From positions 1-5,427 of the forward strand of contig JAGGWI010000047.1 of assembly GCA_021157505.1 (NCBI GenBank): 5,427 bases of DNA. Direction: 5' to 3'. A program made the position numbers and the translations under genes. Numbering within the stretch: position 1 is the first letter of the stretch; each line of letters starts with the position of its first letter. Under the pieces are notes generated by a model, which saw nothing but the letters and a program-made list of their open reading frames with translations, ran no database searches and had not been told where the DNA came from. This DNA comes from Desulfuromusa sp. (GTDB taxonomy: Bacteria > Desulfobacterota > Desulfuromonadia > Desulfuromonadales > Geopsychrobacteraceae). Shown piece after piece: positions 1-5,427 of this stretch.

Positions 1-1
1 A

Positions 2-65
2 ACTTTGCAGGAATTCGAAGAAAAATGTTTGAGCTGAAGGCGAGTTTTTTTCTTCGCTGCAAAGT
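2..65. repeat. Imperfect 19-bp inverted repeat (hairpin)
   Basis: Bases 2-10 (ACTTTGCAG) pair with 57-65 (CTGCAAAGT), and bases 16-25 (CGAAGAAAAA) pair with 47-56 (TTTTTCTTCG). This gives 19 base pairs interrupted only by a five-base bulge at 11-15, with a loop of about 21 bases. A short competing hairpin, CTGCA (57-61) with TGCAG (65-69), overlaps the right arm. No T-run follows the stem on the plus strand, so it is not a classical terminator there, and the window edge hides what follows on the minus strand. It may be part of a dispersed repeat or the 3' structure of a gene lying to the left. Confidence 0.5.
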
Positions 66-83
66 GCAGTGTAATGGAGGGGA

Positions 84-120
84 CCCGCCAACGGCGGGCA
101 AGAAGGTCGGGCACCTTTTT
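84..120 (+). terminator. Small GC hairpin, then terminator-like stem with T-run
   Basis: CCCGCC (84-89) pairs with GGCGGG (93-98) across a three-base loop. Right after it, AAGGT (103-107) pairs with ACCTT (113-117) and runs into five Ts (116-120). Read on the plus strand, the second stem looks like a weak intrinsic terminator for a gene entering from the left edge. The stem is only 5 bp, so this is tentative. It may equally be one unit of the structured block that fills 1-240. Confidence 0.25.
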
Positions 121-123
121 CTG

Positions 124-154
124 CATACTCTTTTGTGGTGTACAAAAGAGTATG
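124..154. repeat. Perfect 13-bp inverted repeat
   Basis: CATACTCTTTTGT (124-136) is the exact reverse complement of ACAAAAGAGTATG (142-154), with a five-base loop (GGTGT). A GC-rich tail (roughly 155-180) follows. Perfect stems beside GC-rich tails in intergenic DNA resemble REP-like palindromic elements, which recur many times per genome. Only one copy is present here, so repetitiveness is an inference. There is no T-run on either side that would make it a standard terminator. Confidence 0.6.
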
Positions 155-200
155 GCGACGGGCGGGGGCGCAACCCTGCGACCTTGTAAGTTGTTAACCC

Positions 201-240
201 GTTATCTGGACACGTAACTGCGACCATGTCCCCAGATAAC
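201..240. repeat. Inverted repeat downstream of coaD
   Basis: GTTATCTGG (201-209) pairs exactly with CCAGATAAC (232-240). ACA (210-212) can extend the stem to TGT (227-229) if CC at 230-231 bulges out. The loop is about 14 bases. It lies about 40 bases beyond the coaD stop codon in the direction of coaD transcription, so it could protect or end the rsmD-coaD transcript. No U-run follows on the minus strand, which argues against a simple intrinsic terminator. Confidence 0.45.
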
Positions 241-281
241 TACCTTAATCTAGCGTCATTCTTACGTGTCTCCGGAACACC

Positions 282-770
282 TCAACTCTTCGTAAATTTT
301 TTCATCAATTCTTCCTTGACCAACGGCGGGACAAACTTGCTGATATCACCACCCAGTCTGCCAACCTCCTTGACAATAGATGAACTGAGATAGGCAAATT
401 TAGGGGATGTCATCATGAACAAGGTTTCTACCTGTTCACAGACGGTATGGTTCATCTGCGCCAGCTGAAACTCAAACTCAAAATCAGTGACCGCTCGTAA
501 TCCACGTAAAATAACCCGGGCTTTTTTGGCGACCACATAGTTGACCAGCAAGCCATCAAACTTTTCAACCTGCAGGCGTGGGTTGTCAGCGGTTAATTTC
601 ATCAACATGCCGACTCTCTCGGCTGCAGAGAACAGACTTTTTTTCTCGGAATTATTGGAAACAGCAATAACCACGGTGTCGAAAATTTCCAACCCCCGCA
701 GGGCAATATCCATGTGACCATGGGTAAAAGGATCGAATGAGCCGGGATAGATAGCAATATGACGATTCAT
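282..770 (-). CDS. coaD: Phosphopantetheine adenylyltransferase (CoaD)
   Basis: This cytoplasmic enzyme transfers AMP from ATP to 4'-phosphopantetheine to form dephospho-CoA, the penultimate and often rate-controlling step of coenzyme A synthesis. The 162-residue product has the normal length for bacterial PPAT. Visible hallmarks are the N-terminal YPGSFDPFTHGH segment (residues 8-19), which contains the nucleotidyltransferase T/HxGH motif at 16-19, the RGLRAVTDFEFE stretch (89-100), and the C-terminal YLSSSIVKEV motif (127-136), which contacts nucleotide. The ATG at 770-768 puts the family's N-terminus in the right place. It is preceded by AAAGG, which overlaps the rsmD stop region and acts as the ribosome binding site. 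Only 9 bases separate it from rsmD upstream, so co-transcription is likely. No oddities are seen in the protein. Confidence 0.97.
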   Translation of the reverse strand: MNRHIAIYPGSFDPFTHGHMDIALRGLEIFDTVVIAVSNNSEKKSLFSAAERVGMLMKLTADNPRLQVEKFDGLLVNYVVAKKARVILRGLRAVTDFEFEFQLAQMNHTVCEQVETLFMMTSPKFAYLSSSIVKEVGRLGGDISKFVPPLVKEELMKKFTKS

Positions 771-779
771 GTCTAGCCT

Positions 780-1334
780 TTAGTGTCTGGAGTAAAGGTG
801 AATTCTGGTTGAGCCGTAAACTCGACTTTCGGTCATTTTCAGGGTTCCGAAATCACCCAGTTCTTCGTCTTTGGCTGATTCGGCACAGATTATTCCATTT
901 TCTGCCAACAGATTCAAGTGCTCTATATTTTCGATCACTTGTGGCAACAGATTCTGATTATAGGGTGGATCCAGAAGGATTAAATCGAAGGGTCCGGAAG
1001 GGGTCAGCTGCGGCAGTGTCATCAAAACATCCTGTTGTAATAAACGGGTAGCGGATTCGAATCGACAGCGTTTAATATTTTCTGTAATTATTTTTGCCGT
1101 GGCGTGGCTAGAATCGACCAGAATTGCCGATTCTGCCCCCCGGCTCAGAGCTTCGAGTGATTGCGCTCCACTTCCGGCAAATAGTTCCAGAACCTTGAGC
1201 CCGTTAAGAGTTCCGAACCGACTGGTTAAAATACTGAAAATAGCTTCGCGAACCCGATCCGGGGTCGGGCGAATATCTTTTCCTGAAAAAGACGCTAATT
1301 GTCTTCCGCGTGCAGAGCCACTGATTATTCGCAC
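780..1334 (-). CDS. rsmD: 16S rRNA (guanine(966)-N(2))-methyltransferase RsmD
   Basis: The product is an S-adenosylmethionine-dependent methyltransferase that, in the characterised family, makes m2G966 in 16S rRNA during 30S assembly. It has 184 residues, typical for the family. In order it shows an N-terminal RIISGSARGR (2-11), the conserved RPTPDRVREAIFSIL (22-36), the SAM-binding motif LELFAGSG (49-56) followed by SLEALSRGA, and the catalytic DPPY motif (122-125) of amino-methylating enzymes. The start is GTG (1334-1332). An in-frame TAG lies five codons upstream and no other start codon intervenes, so this start is forced. The ATG that overlaps it (1336-1334) is out of frame. The ribosome binding site is weak. 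rsmD next to coaD is a common bacterial arrangement. Confidence 0.95.
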   Translation of the reverse strand: MRIISGSARGRQLASFSGKDIRPTPDRVREAIFSILTSRFGTLNGLKVLELFAGSGAQSLEALSRGAESAILVDSSHATAKIITENIKRCRFESATRLLQQDVLMTLPQLTPSGPFDLILLDPPYNQNLLPQVIENIEHLNLLAENGIICAESAKDEELGDFGTLKMTESRVYGSTRIHLYSRH

Positions 1335-1409
1335 ATTAACTACCCACTATTGCCACCAATATATGCTGACCTTGAAGAGTTATTTACTTGTGTTGTCATA
1401 GTAATATCG

Positions 1410-1453
1410 CATAGAGCAGTGTCTCTCTCCAAACGGTATCATCATGCTCTATG
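1410..1453. repeat. 9-bp inverted repeat upstream of rsmD
   Basis: CATAGAGCA (1410-1418) is the exact reverse complement of TGCTCTATG (1445-1453), with a 26-base spacer. It lies 76 bases upstream of the rsmD start and overlaps the first possible ATG of the plus-strand remnant at 1451. It could be an operator or a hairpin in either transcript, or chance. No function can be assigned. Confidence 0.3.
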
Positions 1454-1731
1454 AATGAGTATATTCATCATTGGTGTCGGGTTGTCAACAACCAGTCTGA
1501 TCGATTATTGATGGTTGGCAGTTCACGGCTGCTGACCTATCACTGGCTGCAGCTCAGCGTAGAATTGTGCGCTATTCTCACGAACGGGCTATCCTGTTTG
1601 ATATCACCGCTCACCATTTAAGAGCCAATCGGTGTGCTAATCCCGATTTTCCTAGAATTTATAACCCTATTTTAACTGAGCTGGCTAAAATTGGCAGCAG
1701 ATTTACTGAAGAGCAAGTTGACTTATGGTAG
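1451..1731 (+). pseudogene. Possible frameshifted gene remnant, unrecognised
   Basis: Two plus-strand reading frames overlap here. One starts at ATG 1451 (MNEYIHHWCRVVNNQSDRLL...) and runs 56 codons to TAA at 1619-1621. The other is open for 76 codons from 1501, just after a TGA, to TAG at 1729-1731, and lacks an ATG near its beginning. Its translation looks protein-like: DGWQFTAADLSLAAAQRR, then ERAILFDI, and near the end IYNPILTELAKIG and RFTEEQVDLW. Joining the first frame to the second near 1500 by one deleted base would give about 95 residues with no internal stop. There is no good ribosome binding site before 1451. I do not recognise the family. It could be a decayed gene, a sequencing error in a small real gene, or chance open frames. 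Confidence 0.3.
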
Positions 1732-1797
1732 CCACTGGGGATATTCTCCTTTAGGTTCTCATTAATTGATATGTTCTGTCATTTCAGATATTTAAAA
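1732..1797. other. AT-rich intergenic stretch, nothing recognised
   Basis: Between the possible remnant and the candidate promoter the sequence becomes AT-rich, as is usual upstream of promoters. I see no ORF, tRNA or convincing hairpin in it. Confidence 0.4.
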
Positions 1798-1826
1798 TTT
1801 TATTAAACCTTACATCTGTTTATAAT
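1798..1826 (+). promoter_or_regulatory. Candidate sigma-70 promoter for the amino acid transporter
   Basis: TATAAT at 1821-1826 matches the -10 consensus exactly and sits downstream of an AT-rich run. At the proper 17-base spacing the -35 position reads TTTTAT (1798-1803), a poor match to TTGACA, so the promoter may need an activator or an AT-rich upstream element. A TG lies at 1817-1818, one base off the extended -10 position. Transcription starting near 1833 would leave a leader of about 190 bases before the binding-protein gene. The assignment rests on the -10 box alone. Confidence 0.4.
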
Positions 1827-1985
1827 AGTCTGGATCAGCGACATAATTTTTTCTCTATCAGCGTTTTGTATTGAGGTCGATAGTCAGTATGTCTGTCCCG
1901 CTGGAGGCATAATTGTTTCAGACTATGCTGAATAGAACGTTATTTTATTTAATCGAATTAAGGGGTATAGCTCAGATCAATAACC

Positions 1986-2002
1986 GCTTGTTTTGAACAA
2001 GC
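1986..2002 (+). promoter_or_regulatory. Small hairpin just before the binding-protein RBS
   Basis: GCTTGTT (1986-1992) is the exact reverse complement of AACAAGC (1996-2002), with the loop TTG. It ends 11 bases before the strong GAGGAG ribosome binding site (2014-2019) of the gene starting at 2026. It could act as an operator, stabilise the mRNA 5' region, or modulate ribosome access. The rest of the leader (1827-1985) shows no riboswitch I can recognise. Confidence 0.35.
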
Positions 2003-2025
2003 AAAACCTTGAAGAGGAGAAATAG

Positions 2026-2829
2026 ATGAAGCAGACAAAGATTCTATCAATTGTTCTTGCTCTAATGCTGACAGTTTTTTTTGCAGGCAGCAGTTTTGCC
2101 AGTAATCTGGATGAGATCATCAAGCGTGGTGAACTTCGCGTCGCTGTTCAGTCCGGGGCGGCTCCTTATGCATTTGTTGACAAACACGGCAAGAATACGG
2201 GCTCTATGATCGATTTCACTCAAGGGATGGCGGATGCCATGGGTGTTAAATTGAAGGTTCTAGATTATGACTGGGATGGTCTGATTCCTGCGTTACTGTC
2301 CGGGAAAGCTGACATTTTAGCGGCTGACATGACACCAACCTTGAAGCGGGCTCTAAAAGTGACTTTTACCGATCCATGGATTTATGTGCAGCCCTGTATT
2401 TTTACGACAACAGGTGCCAGCTATCAGACTCTTGCGGATGTCAATAAACCAGAAGTGACTGTCGGGGTTCTTCTCGGTTCCACCGGTGAGGTCATTGCCA
2501 AAAAATATCTACCGAAGGCCAAAATCAAGTCCTATAAAGGTGGTGGTCGAATGATCGTCCAGGCTCTGACTGCAGGGCATGTCGATGCCGGTGTCAATGA
2601 TGACCTGGCTGTTCTTACCGTACTACCAGATTTCCCACCTAATTCTATTCGCCTCCTCGATAAGCGGCTGGGACAAGGGAAAGATCCTCTCGCTTTTGCC
2701 GTGCGGCCAGAATCTGTCAATTTGTGGCAGTGGATCAATCTTTATTTCGGTACCATCAGAGCCAATGGTGACTATGGCAAGAACATTATGTATTGGATGG
2801 AAGGAACTGACTGGAAAAATGATCATTAA
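2026..2829 (+). CDS. Polar amino acid ABC transporter, periplasmic binding protein
   Basis: This is the periplasmic receptor of an amino acid importer, family 3 solute-binding protein (SBP_bac_3). The 267-residue product begins with a Sec signal peptide: basic MKQTK, a hydrophobic core to about residue 20, and likely cleavage after SSFA (residue 25). No lipobox cysteine is present, so it should be soluble in the periplasm. The mature part opens with the family's IIKRGELRVAV (31-41) and continues with DWDGLIPALLSGKADILAADMT (82-103, the core of lobe 1). R108, before the VTFTDPW segment, is placed like the arginine that holds the ligand carboxylate in HisJ/ArgT-type proteins. The VDAGVNDD region (186-193) corresponds to the amine-binding side. 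These ligand contacts are inferred by family analogy, and the exact amino acid cannot be told. The start is supported by GAGGAG 6 bases upstream. It is the first gene of the importer cluster. Confidence 0.93.
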   Translation: MKQTKILSIVLALMLTVFFAGSSFASNLDEIIKRGELRVAVQSGAAPYAFVDKHGKNTGSMIDFTQGMADAMGVKLKVLDYDWDGLIPALLSGKADILAADMTPTLKRALKVTFTDPWIYVQPCIFTTTGASYQTLADVNKPEVTVGVLLGSTGEVIAKKYLPKAKIKSYKGGGRMIVQALTAGHVDAGVNDDLAVLTVLPDFPPNSIRLLDKRLGQGKDPLAFAVRPESVNLWQWINLYFGTIRANGDYGKNIMYWMEGTDWKNDH

Positions 2830-2897
2830 TCCTGTCTGAAAAAAGAGAAGTAAATTGTTCAAACGATTTAAGTTATAGGAATGAAAAAATGACTCTC

Positions 2898-2931
2898 AGG
2901 TGAGTACGGAACTGATTTTCCGTACTCACCT
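2898..2931 (+). promoter_or_regulatory. Perfect 14-bp intergenic hairpin, no T-tract
   Basis: AGGTGAGTACGGAA (2898-2911) is the exact reverse complement of TTCCGTACTCACCT (2918-2931), with a six-base loop. It sits between the binding-protein and permease genes and ends 20 bases before the permease start. No T-run follows, so full intrinsic termination is unlikely. Hairpins at this position in binding-protein transporter operons are known to protect the upstream message from 3' exonucleases or cause partial read-through, keeping the binding protein in excess of the membrane parts. That role is inferred here. Confidence 0.7.
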
Positions 2932-2951
2932 ATGTCGCTACTGGATTTTAC

Positions 2952-3620
2952 ATGCTGGATAATTTTAATTTCAGGATCATCTTTGAATACTTACCCGTGT
3001 TTCTGGATGGGCTGAAATATACGTTTCTTATTTCACTTGTTGCTCTTGTTTTAGCCCTTATCACCGGGATTATCGCCTGCGCCTGTCGTATTTCAACGAT
3101 CAAGATTATCAAATATCCGATTATTGCCTATATTGAAATCATCCGTTCTACTCCACTGCTGGTTCAAATCTATTTCCTTTATTTTGGGCTGCCAACCCTG
3201 GGGATCAGAGTTCCCGAGATCCAGACCGGGATTATTGCCCTGATGCTCAATTCAGGTGCCTATGTTGCAGAAATTATCCGTGCTGGCATCAATTCAGTAG
3301 ATCAAGGGCAGATTGAAGCAGGGCTCTCCTCGGGATTGAATTATGTCCAGAGAATGCGCTTTATCATCCTTCCTCAGGCCTTGGGAGTGACGGTCCCCCC
3401 GTTACTGGGGCAAGCCATTGTGCTGGTTAAAGATACCGCATTGCTCTCACTGATATCGGTCATGGAATTAACCCGTAGTGGCCAGATTATGACCTCTGAA
3501 CGGTTCATGCCTTCCGAAGCGTTTTTGACCGTTGCTTTCTTTTACATGTGCATTTATTTCTGCCTCAAAGCCCTGGCAGATTGGTCTCAGCGGAAACTGA
3601 TTTTCAGGGAGGCCTATTAA
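2952..3620 (+). CDS. Polar amino acid ABC transporter, permease subunit 1
   Basis: This is one of two inner-membrane subunits forming the substrate channel, of the HisM/GlnP type (BPD_transp_1 domain). The 222-residue protein starts with the family's FEYLPVFLDGLKYT (11-24), then a long hydrophobic segment (about 25-46) and further membrane segments at about 66-80, 91-110, 154-175 and 190-208. The conserved RSTPLLVQIYFLYFGLP is at 65-81. The cytoplasmic EAA loop that docks on the ATPase spans about 122-143 (EAGLSSGLN, then RFIILPQA). VPPLLGQ and KDTALLS follow. The ATG is the only start after an in-frame TGA at 2913, but it has only a weak CTGGA upstream, unlike its neighbours. Conserved residues are shared with the next gene (VMELTR, KDT, VPPL), so the two are paralogues. 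Confidence 0.93.
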   Translation: MLDNFNFRIIFEYLPVFLDGLKYTFLISLVALVLALITGIIACACRISTIKIIKYPIIAYIEIIRSTPLLVQIYFLYFGLPTLGIRVPEIQTGIIALMLNSGAYVAEIIRAGINSVDQGQIEAGLSSGLNYVQRMRFIILPQALGVTVPPLLGQAIVLVKDTALLSLISVMELTRSGQIMTSERFMPSEAFLTVAFFYMCIYFCLKALADWSQRKLIFREAY

Positions 3621-3621
3621 T

Positions 3622-4275
3622 ATGATGGCCTTCTATTTCAGTCGTTTGGTAGAGATCTTCCCCTTTTTCCTCAGGGGTCTGTGGATGACCACCAAGGTTG
3701 CCTTTATCAGCCTTATTCTCTGTACCCTGATCGGATTTTTTCTCGGGATGATCCGATCGAGTAACAATATTTTTTTAAAGCGGATCGTTGGTGTCTATGT
3801 CGCCTTTGCCCGCGGAACTCCTTTTGTGGTGCAGATTTTTATTGTTTTTTTTATATTTCCGGAATGGGGCATTCAACTCGATGCATTTCCTGCGGCTCTG
3901 CTGGCGATGGCTATTATGGGATCAGCTTTTGTCTGTGAGATTGTTGCCGGTGGTATTAGTGCTATTCATAAAGGTCAGTGGGAAGCGGCCTCTTCTTCTG
4001 GATTGACCAAGTTTCAGCAATTGCGCTTTGTCATAGTTCCGCAAGCAATGAAAGTGATTGTGCCGCCATTGGTAGGGCAATATGTTCTTTTGATTAAGGA
4101 CACATCAGTTGTGTCGGTCATCGGAGTCATGGAATTAACTCGGGTTGGGTGGGTCACTGTCGTCAGGATTCCCGAAGGATTGATGGTGTTTGCCTTGGTC
4201 GGAATTCTCTATTTTTCTATTTCATACCCTCTGGTTTTGCTTTCCAATTATCTGGAACGAAGGATGGCCGTATAG
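3622..4275 (+). CDS. Polar amino acid ABC transporter, permease subunit 2
   Basis: This is the second channel subunit, 217 residues, again a HisM/HisQ/GlnP-type BPD_transp_1 permease expected to form a heterodimer with the preceding product. It shows an N-terminal FPFFLRGLWMT (13-23), hydrophobic segments at about 26-43, 56-80, 91-110, 150-172 and 187-208, the motif ARGTPFVVQIF (63-73), and the EAA loop (121-142, EAASSSGL ending in RFVIVPQA). VPPLVGQ, LIKDTSVVS and VMELTRVG follow. The start codon lies one base after the previous stop and is preceded by a strong AGGGAGG (3606-3612) inside the upstream gene, so translation is probably coupled. A second ATG follows immediately (3625). ATG 3622 has the better spacing (9 bases). 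Confidence 0.93.
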   Translation: MMAFYFSRLVEIFPFFLRGLWMTTKVAFISLILCTLIGFFLGMIRSSNNIFLKRIVGVYVAFARGTPFVVQIFIVFFIFPEWGIQLDAFPAALLAMAIMGSAFVCEIVAGGISAIHKGQWEAASSSGLTKFQQLRFVIVPQAMKVIVPPLVGQYVLLIKDTSVVSVIGVMELTRVGWVTVVRIPEGLMVFALVGILYFSISYPLVLLSNYLERRMAV

Positions 4276-4329
4276 TTCAGGGGCCTTTCAAAAAAAGACA
4301 AAAGAAAATATAGAAGGGTACAAGGTGAA

Positions 4330-5058
4330 ATGATTGAATTTAAAGGTGTCAACAAATGGTTTGGTAAGCTTCACGTTTTAAACGATATAAATCTGCTGAT
4401 TCCCAAAGGTGAGGTTCTGGTTATTTGTGGACCCAGTGGTTCTGGAAAATCAACTTTAATTCGTTGTATCAATAAACTGGAACCGATTCAAGAAGGTGAA
4501 ATCATTGTCAATGAAAAGTCCGTTGATAAGTCATCGACCAACCTCACCAAACTACGTGAGGAAATTGGTTTCATTTTTCAGCAATTTCACCTTTATCCCC
4601 ACATGACTGCGTTGCAAAACATTATGCTGGCTCCGGTCAATGTGAAAAAGATTTCAAAACCTGAAGCTGAAAAAATTGCCAGAGAAAAACTGGAGAGAGT
4701 CGGCTTAACTGAAAAGGCTGATGCCTATCCGGCACAACTCTCTGGCGGCCAGCAACAGCGGGTTGCTATTGCCCGTGGCCTTGCGATGTCCCCGGAAATT
4801 ATGCTCTTTGATGAACCAACTTCCGCCCTGGATCCGGAAATGATCGGCGAGGTGCTGGATGTTATGGTGAGTCTGGCGGCAGAAGGGATCACCATGTGCG
4901 TTGTGACTCACGAAATGGGGTTTGCTAAAAAAGTTGCTGACCGGGTTTTGTTTATGGATGAAGGGAAAATCGTTGAAATTGGCAAACCGGCAGAATTTTT
5001 TGATAACCCACAAACGGAACGGGCGGCAGATTTTATCAGTAAGATTTTGACCCACTAA
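4330..5058 (+). CDS. Polar amino acid ABC transporter, ATP-binding subunit
   Basis: This is the cytoplasmic ATPase that drives the importer, of the GlnQ/HisP/ArtP class, 242 residues, the usual full length. Every ABC motif is intact: Walker A GPSGSGKST (34-42), Q-loop FQQFHLYPHMT (83-93), signature LSGGQQQR (137-144), Walker B IMLFDEP (157-163), D-loop SALD (165-168) and the switch histidine in VVTHEMGFA (191-199, H194). The C-terminus (EGKIVEIGKPAEFF) is typical of the amino acid subfamily, with no extra regulatory domain. It lies 54 bases after the second permease with no terminator between them, so it should share the operon. The ribosome binding site is either AAGGG (4314-4318) or a closer AGG (4323-4325). 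It would act as a homodimer on the two permeases. Confidence 0.95.
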   Translation: MIEFKGVNKWFGKLHVLNDINLLIPKGEVLVICGPSGSGKSTLIRCINKLEPIQEGEIIVNEKSVDKSSTNLTKLREEIGFIFQQFHLYPHMTALQNIMLAPVNVKKISKPEAEKIAREKLERVGLTEKADAYPAQLSGGQQQRVAIARGLAMSPEIMLFDEPTSALDPEMIGEVLDVMVSLAAEGITMCVVTHEMGFAKKVADRVLFMDEGKIVEIGKPAEFFDNPQTERAADFISKILTH

Positions 5059-5061
5059 TGA

Positions 5062-5100
5062 GAATTTAAGTTATACTTCATTTCTATGCAGTCTTTTTTG
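5062..5100 (+). terminator. Possible weak terminator after the ATPase gene
   Basis: GAATTTAAGT (5062-5071) can pair with ACTTCATTTC (5075-5084) at 8 of 10 positions around a TAT loop, and a run of six Ts follows at about 5094-5099. The stem is AT-rich with mismatches, and about 9 bases separate it from the T-run, so termination would be inefficient at best. If it does not work, the downstream peptide-binding protein gene would be read through from the amino acid operon. Confidence 0.2.
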
Positions 5101-5108
5101 TATCTAAC

Positions 5109-5135
5109 GGGTTTTTACTTGAAGTAGTGAAGCCC
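5109..5135 (+). promoter_or_regulatory. Hairpin before the peptide-binding protein RBS
   Basis: GGGTTTT (5109-5115) pairs with GAAGCCC (5129-5135) using two G-U pairs, and TACT (5116-5119) stacks on AGTA (5123-5126) with a TGA loop and a two-base bulge at 5127-5128. It ends 5 bases before the strong AGGGAGGA site (5141-5148) of the next gene. It could be a leader structure or chance. The G-U pairs mean it would form only in RNA made from the plus strand. Confidence 0.25.
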
Positions 5136-5153
5136 AAACAAGGGAGGAATACT

Positions 5154-5427
5154 ATGAAAAGGATTTATTTTCTCGCGATTATTCTGCTCCTCTTTTCAGT
5201 GCAGACGGTCATGGCTTCAACCCCGGCAGATACTCTGGTTATGGCCAATAGTATTGACGATGTTATTACTCTTGATCCGGCTGAAATTTTTGAATTTACC
5301 GGTGCTGAGTATGCGGCTAATACTTATGACAGACTGATCAACTATGATGTTGATAATGTCAGTAATATCTATGGTGGTATTGCGGAAAGTTGGACGATTT
5401 CTAAAGATGGCAAGACCTATGTATTTA
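5154..5427 (+). CDS. Dipeptide/oligopeptide-type ABC substrate-binding protein, N-terminal part
   Basis: The window ends inside this gene, so only the first 91 residues are visible. Proteins of this family normally have about 500-600. It starts with a Sec signal peptide (MKRIYFLAIILLLFSVQTVMAS) with cleavage likely after VMA (residue 21) and no lipobox. The mature start shows family 5 solute-binding protein (SBP_bac_5, DppA/OppA-like) hallmarks: DTLVMANSIDDVITLDPAE (26-44), the EYAANTYDRLINYD region (52-65), and GGIAESWTISKDGKTYVF (74-91), where the AESW..S.DG.TY.F pattern is characteristic. A strong AGGGAGGA lies 5 bases upstream of ATG 5154. The ligand is probably a peptide, but family members also bind nickel chelates, opines or sugars, so it cannot be fixed. 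The matching permeases and ATPases would be expected beyond the right edge. A 95-base gap from the ATPase gene suggests a separate unit or read-through. Confidence 0.88.
   Translation, partial: MKRIYFLAIILLLFSVQTVMASTPADTLVMANSIDDVITLDPAEIFEFTGAEYAANTYDRLINYDVDNVSNIYGGIAESWTISKDGKTYVF

Noticed and set aside
809..1401. Plus-strand open frames of 80 and 100 codons opposite rsmD
   Set aside because: They lie antisense to a clear rsmD gene, have no family features and read as low-complexity, arginine/serine-rich shadow protein.
1889..1912. Seven-residue ORF (MSVPLEA) in the transporter leader
   Set aside because: It has no ribosome binding site and no run of regulatory codons, so a leader-peptide role is unsupported.
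2532..2862. Open frames on both strands over the end of the binding-protein gene
   Set aside because: They overlap the well-supported 2026-2829 gene in other frames and show no recognisable motifs.
2881..2903. Tiny ORFs ATG AAA AAA TGA and ATG ACT CTC AGG TGA before the hairpin
   Set aside because: They encode three and four residues. Although TAGGA precedes the first, ORFs this short arise by chance and nothing ties them to attenuation.
3788..4006. 72-codon plus-strand frame inside the second permease
   Set aside because: It is an alternate frame of a clear permease gene. Its hydrophobic look comes from the permease's T-rich codons.
3452..4144. Shared 14-base string GTCATGGAATTAAC in both permease genes
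   Set aside because: It encodes the same conserved VMELT motif in two paralogous proteins, so it reflects homology and is not a separate repeat element.
4705..5055. 116-codon minus-strand frame opposite the ATPase gene
   Set aside because: It is antisense to the ATPase with all ABC motifs intact, with no family features of its own.

Overview
The window reads as ordinary chromosomal DNA of a Gram-negative bacterium of moderate GC content. It holds two housekeeping genes on the minus strand and a nutrient-uptake region on the plus strand. Sec signal peptides on the solute-binding proteins, with no lipobox, point to a periplasm. The rsmD-coaD pairing and overall style fit the Desulfuromonadales and relatives (former Deltaproteobacteria), but that placement is an inference from general resemblance and is not proven by the sequence.

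Region by region: positions 1-281 carry no convincing gene but hold several inverted repeats, including a 19-bp bulged hairpin and a perfect 13-bp stem. Minus-strand genes follow: coaD (282-770), the penultimate step of coenzyme A synthesis, and rsmD (780-1334), a 16S rRNA guanine-N2 methyltransferase. rsmD lies upstream of coaD in the direction of transcription and the two are 9 bases apart, so they look co-transcribed. Positions 1335-2025 are a long divergent intergenic stretch. It contains a possible frameshifted gene remnant (1451-1731), a consensus -10 box (1821-1826) and a long leader with a small hairpin just before the next ribosome binding site.

From 2026 to 5058 there is a complete polar amino acid ABC importer: a periplasmic binding protein (2026-2829), two paralogous HisM/GlnP-type permeases (2952-3620 and 3622-4275) and a GlnQ/HisP-type ATPase (4330-5058). 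The binding protein would deliver its ligand to the permease heterodimer, and the ATPase would power transport. A perfect 14-bp hairpin without a T-tract separates the binding-protein gene from the permeases, a place where such structures often let the binding protein be made in excess. The right edge cuts through the start of a second solute-binding protein of the dipeptide/oligopeptide type (from 5154), suggesting a second importer downstream.

I found no sign of a new system. The items most worth checking are the hairpin at 2898-2931 with the weakly initiated permease behind it, the structured block at 1-240, and the unrecognised frameshifted ORF at 1451-1731.
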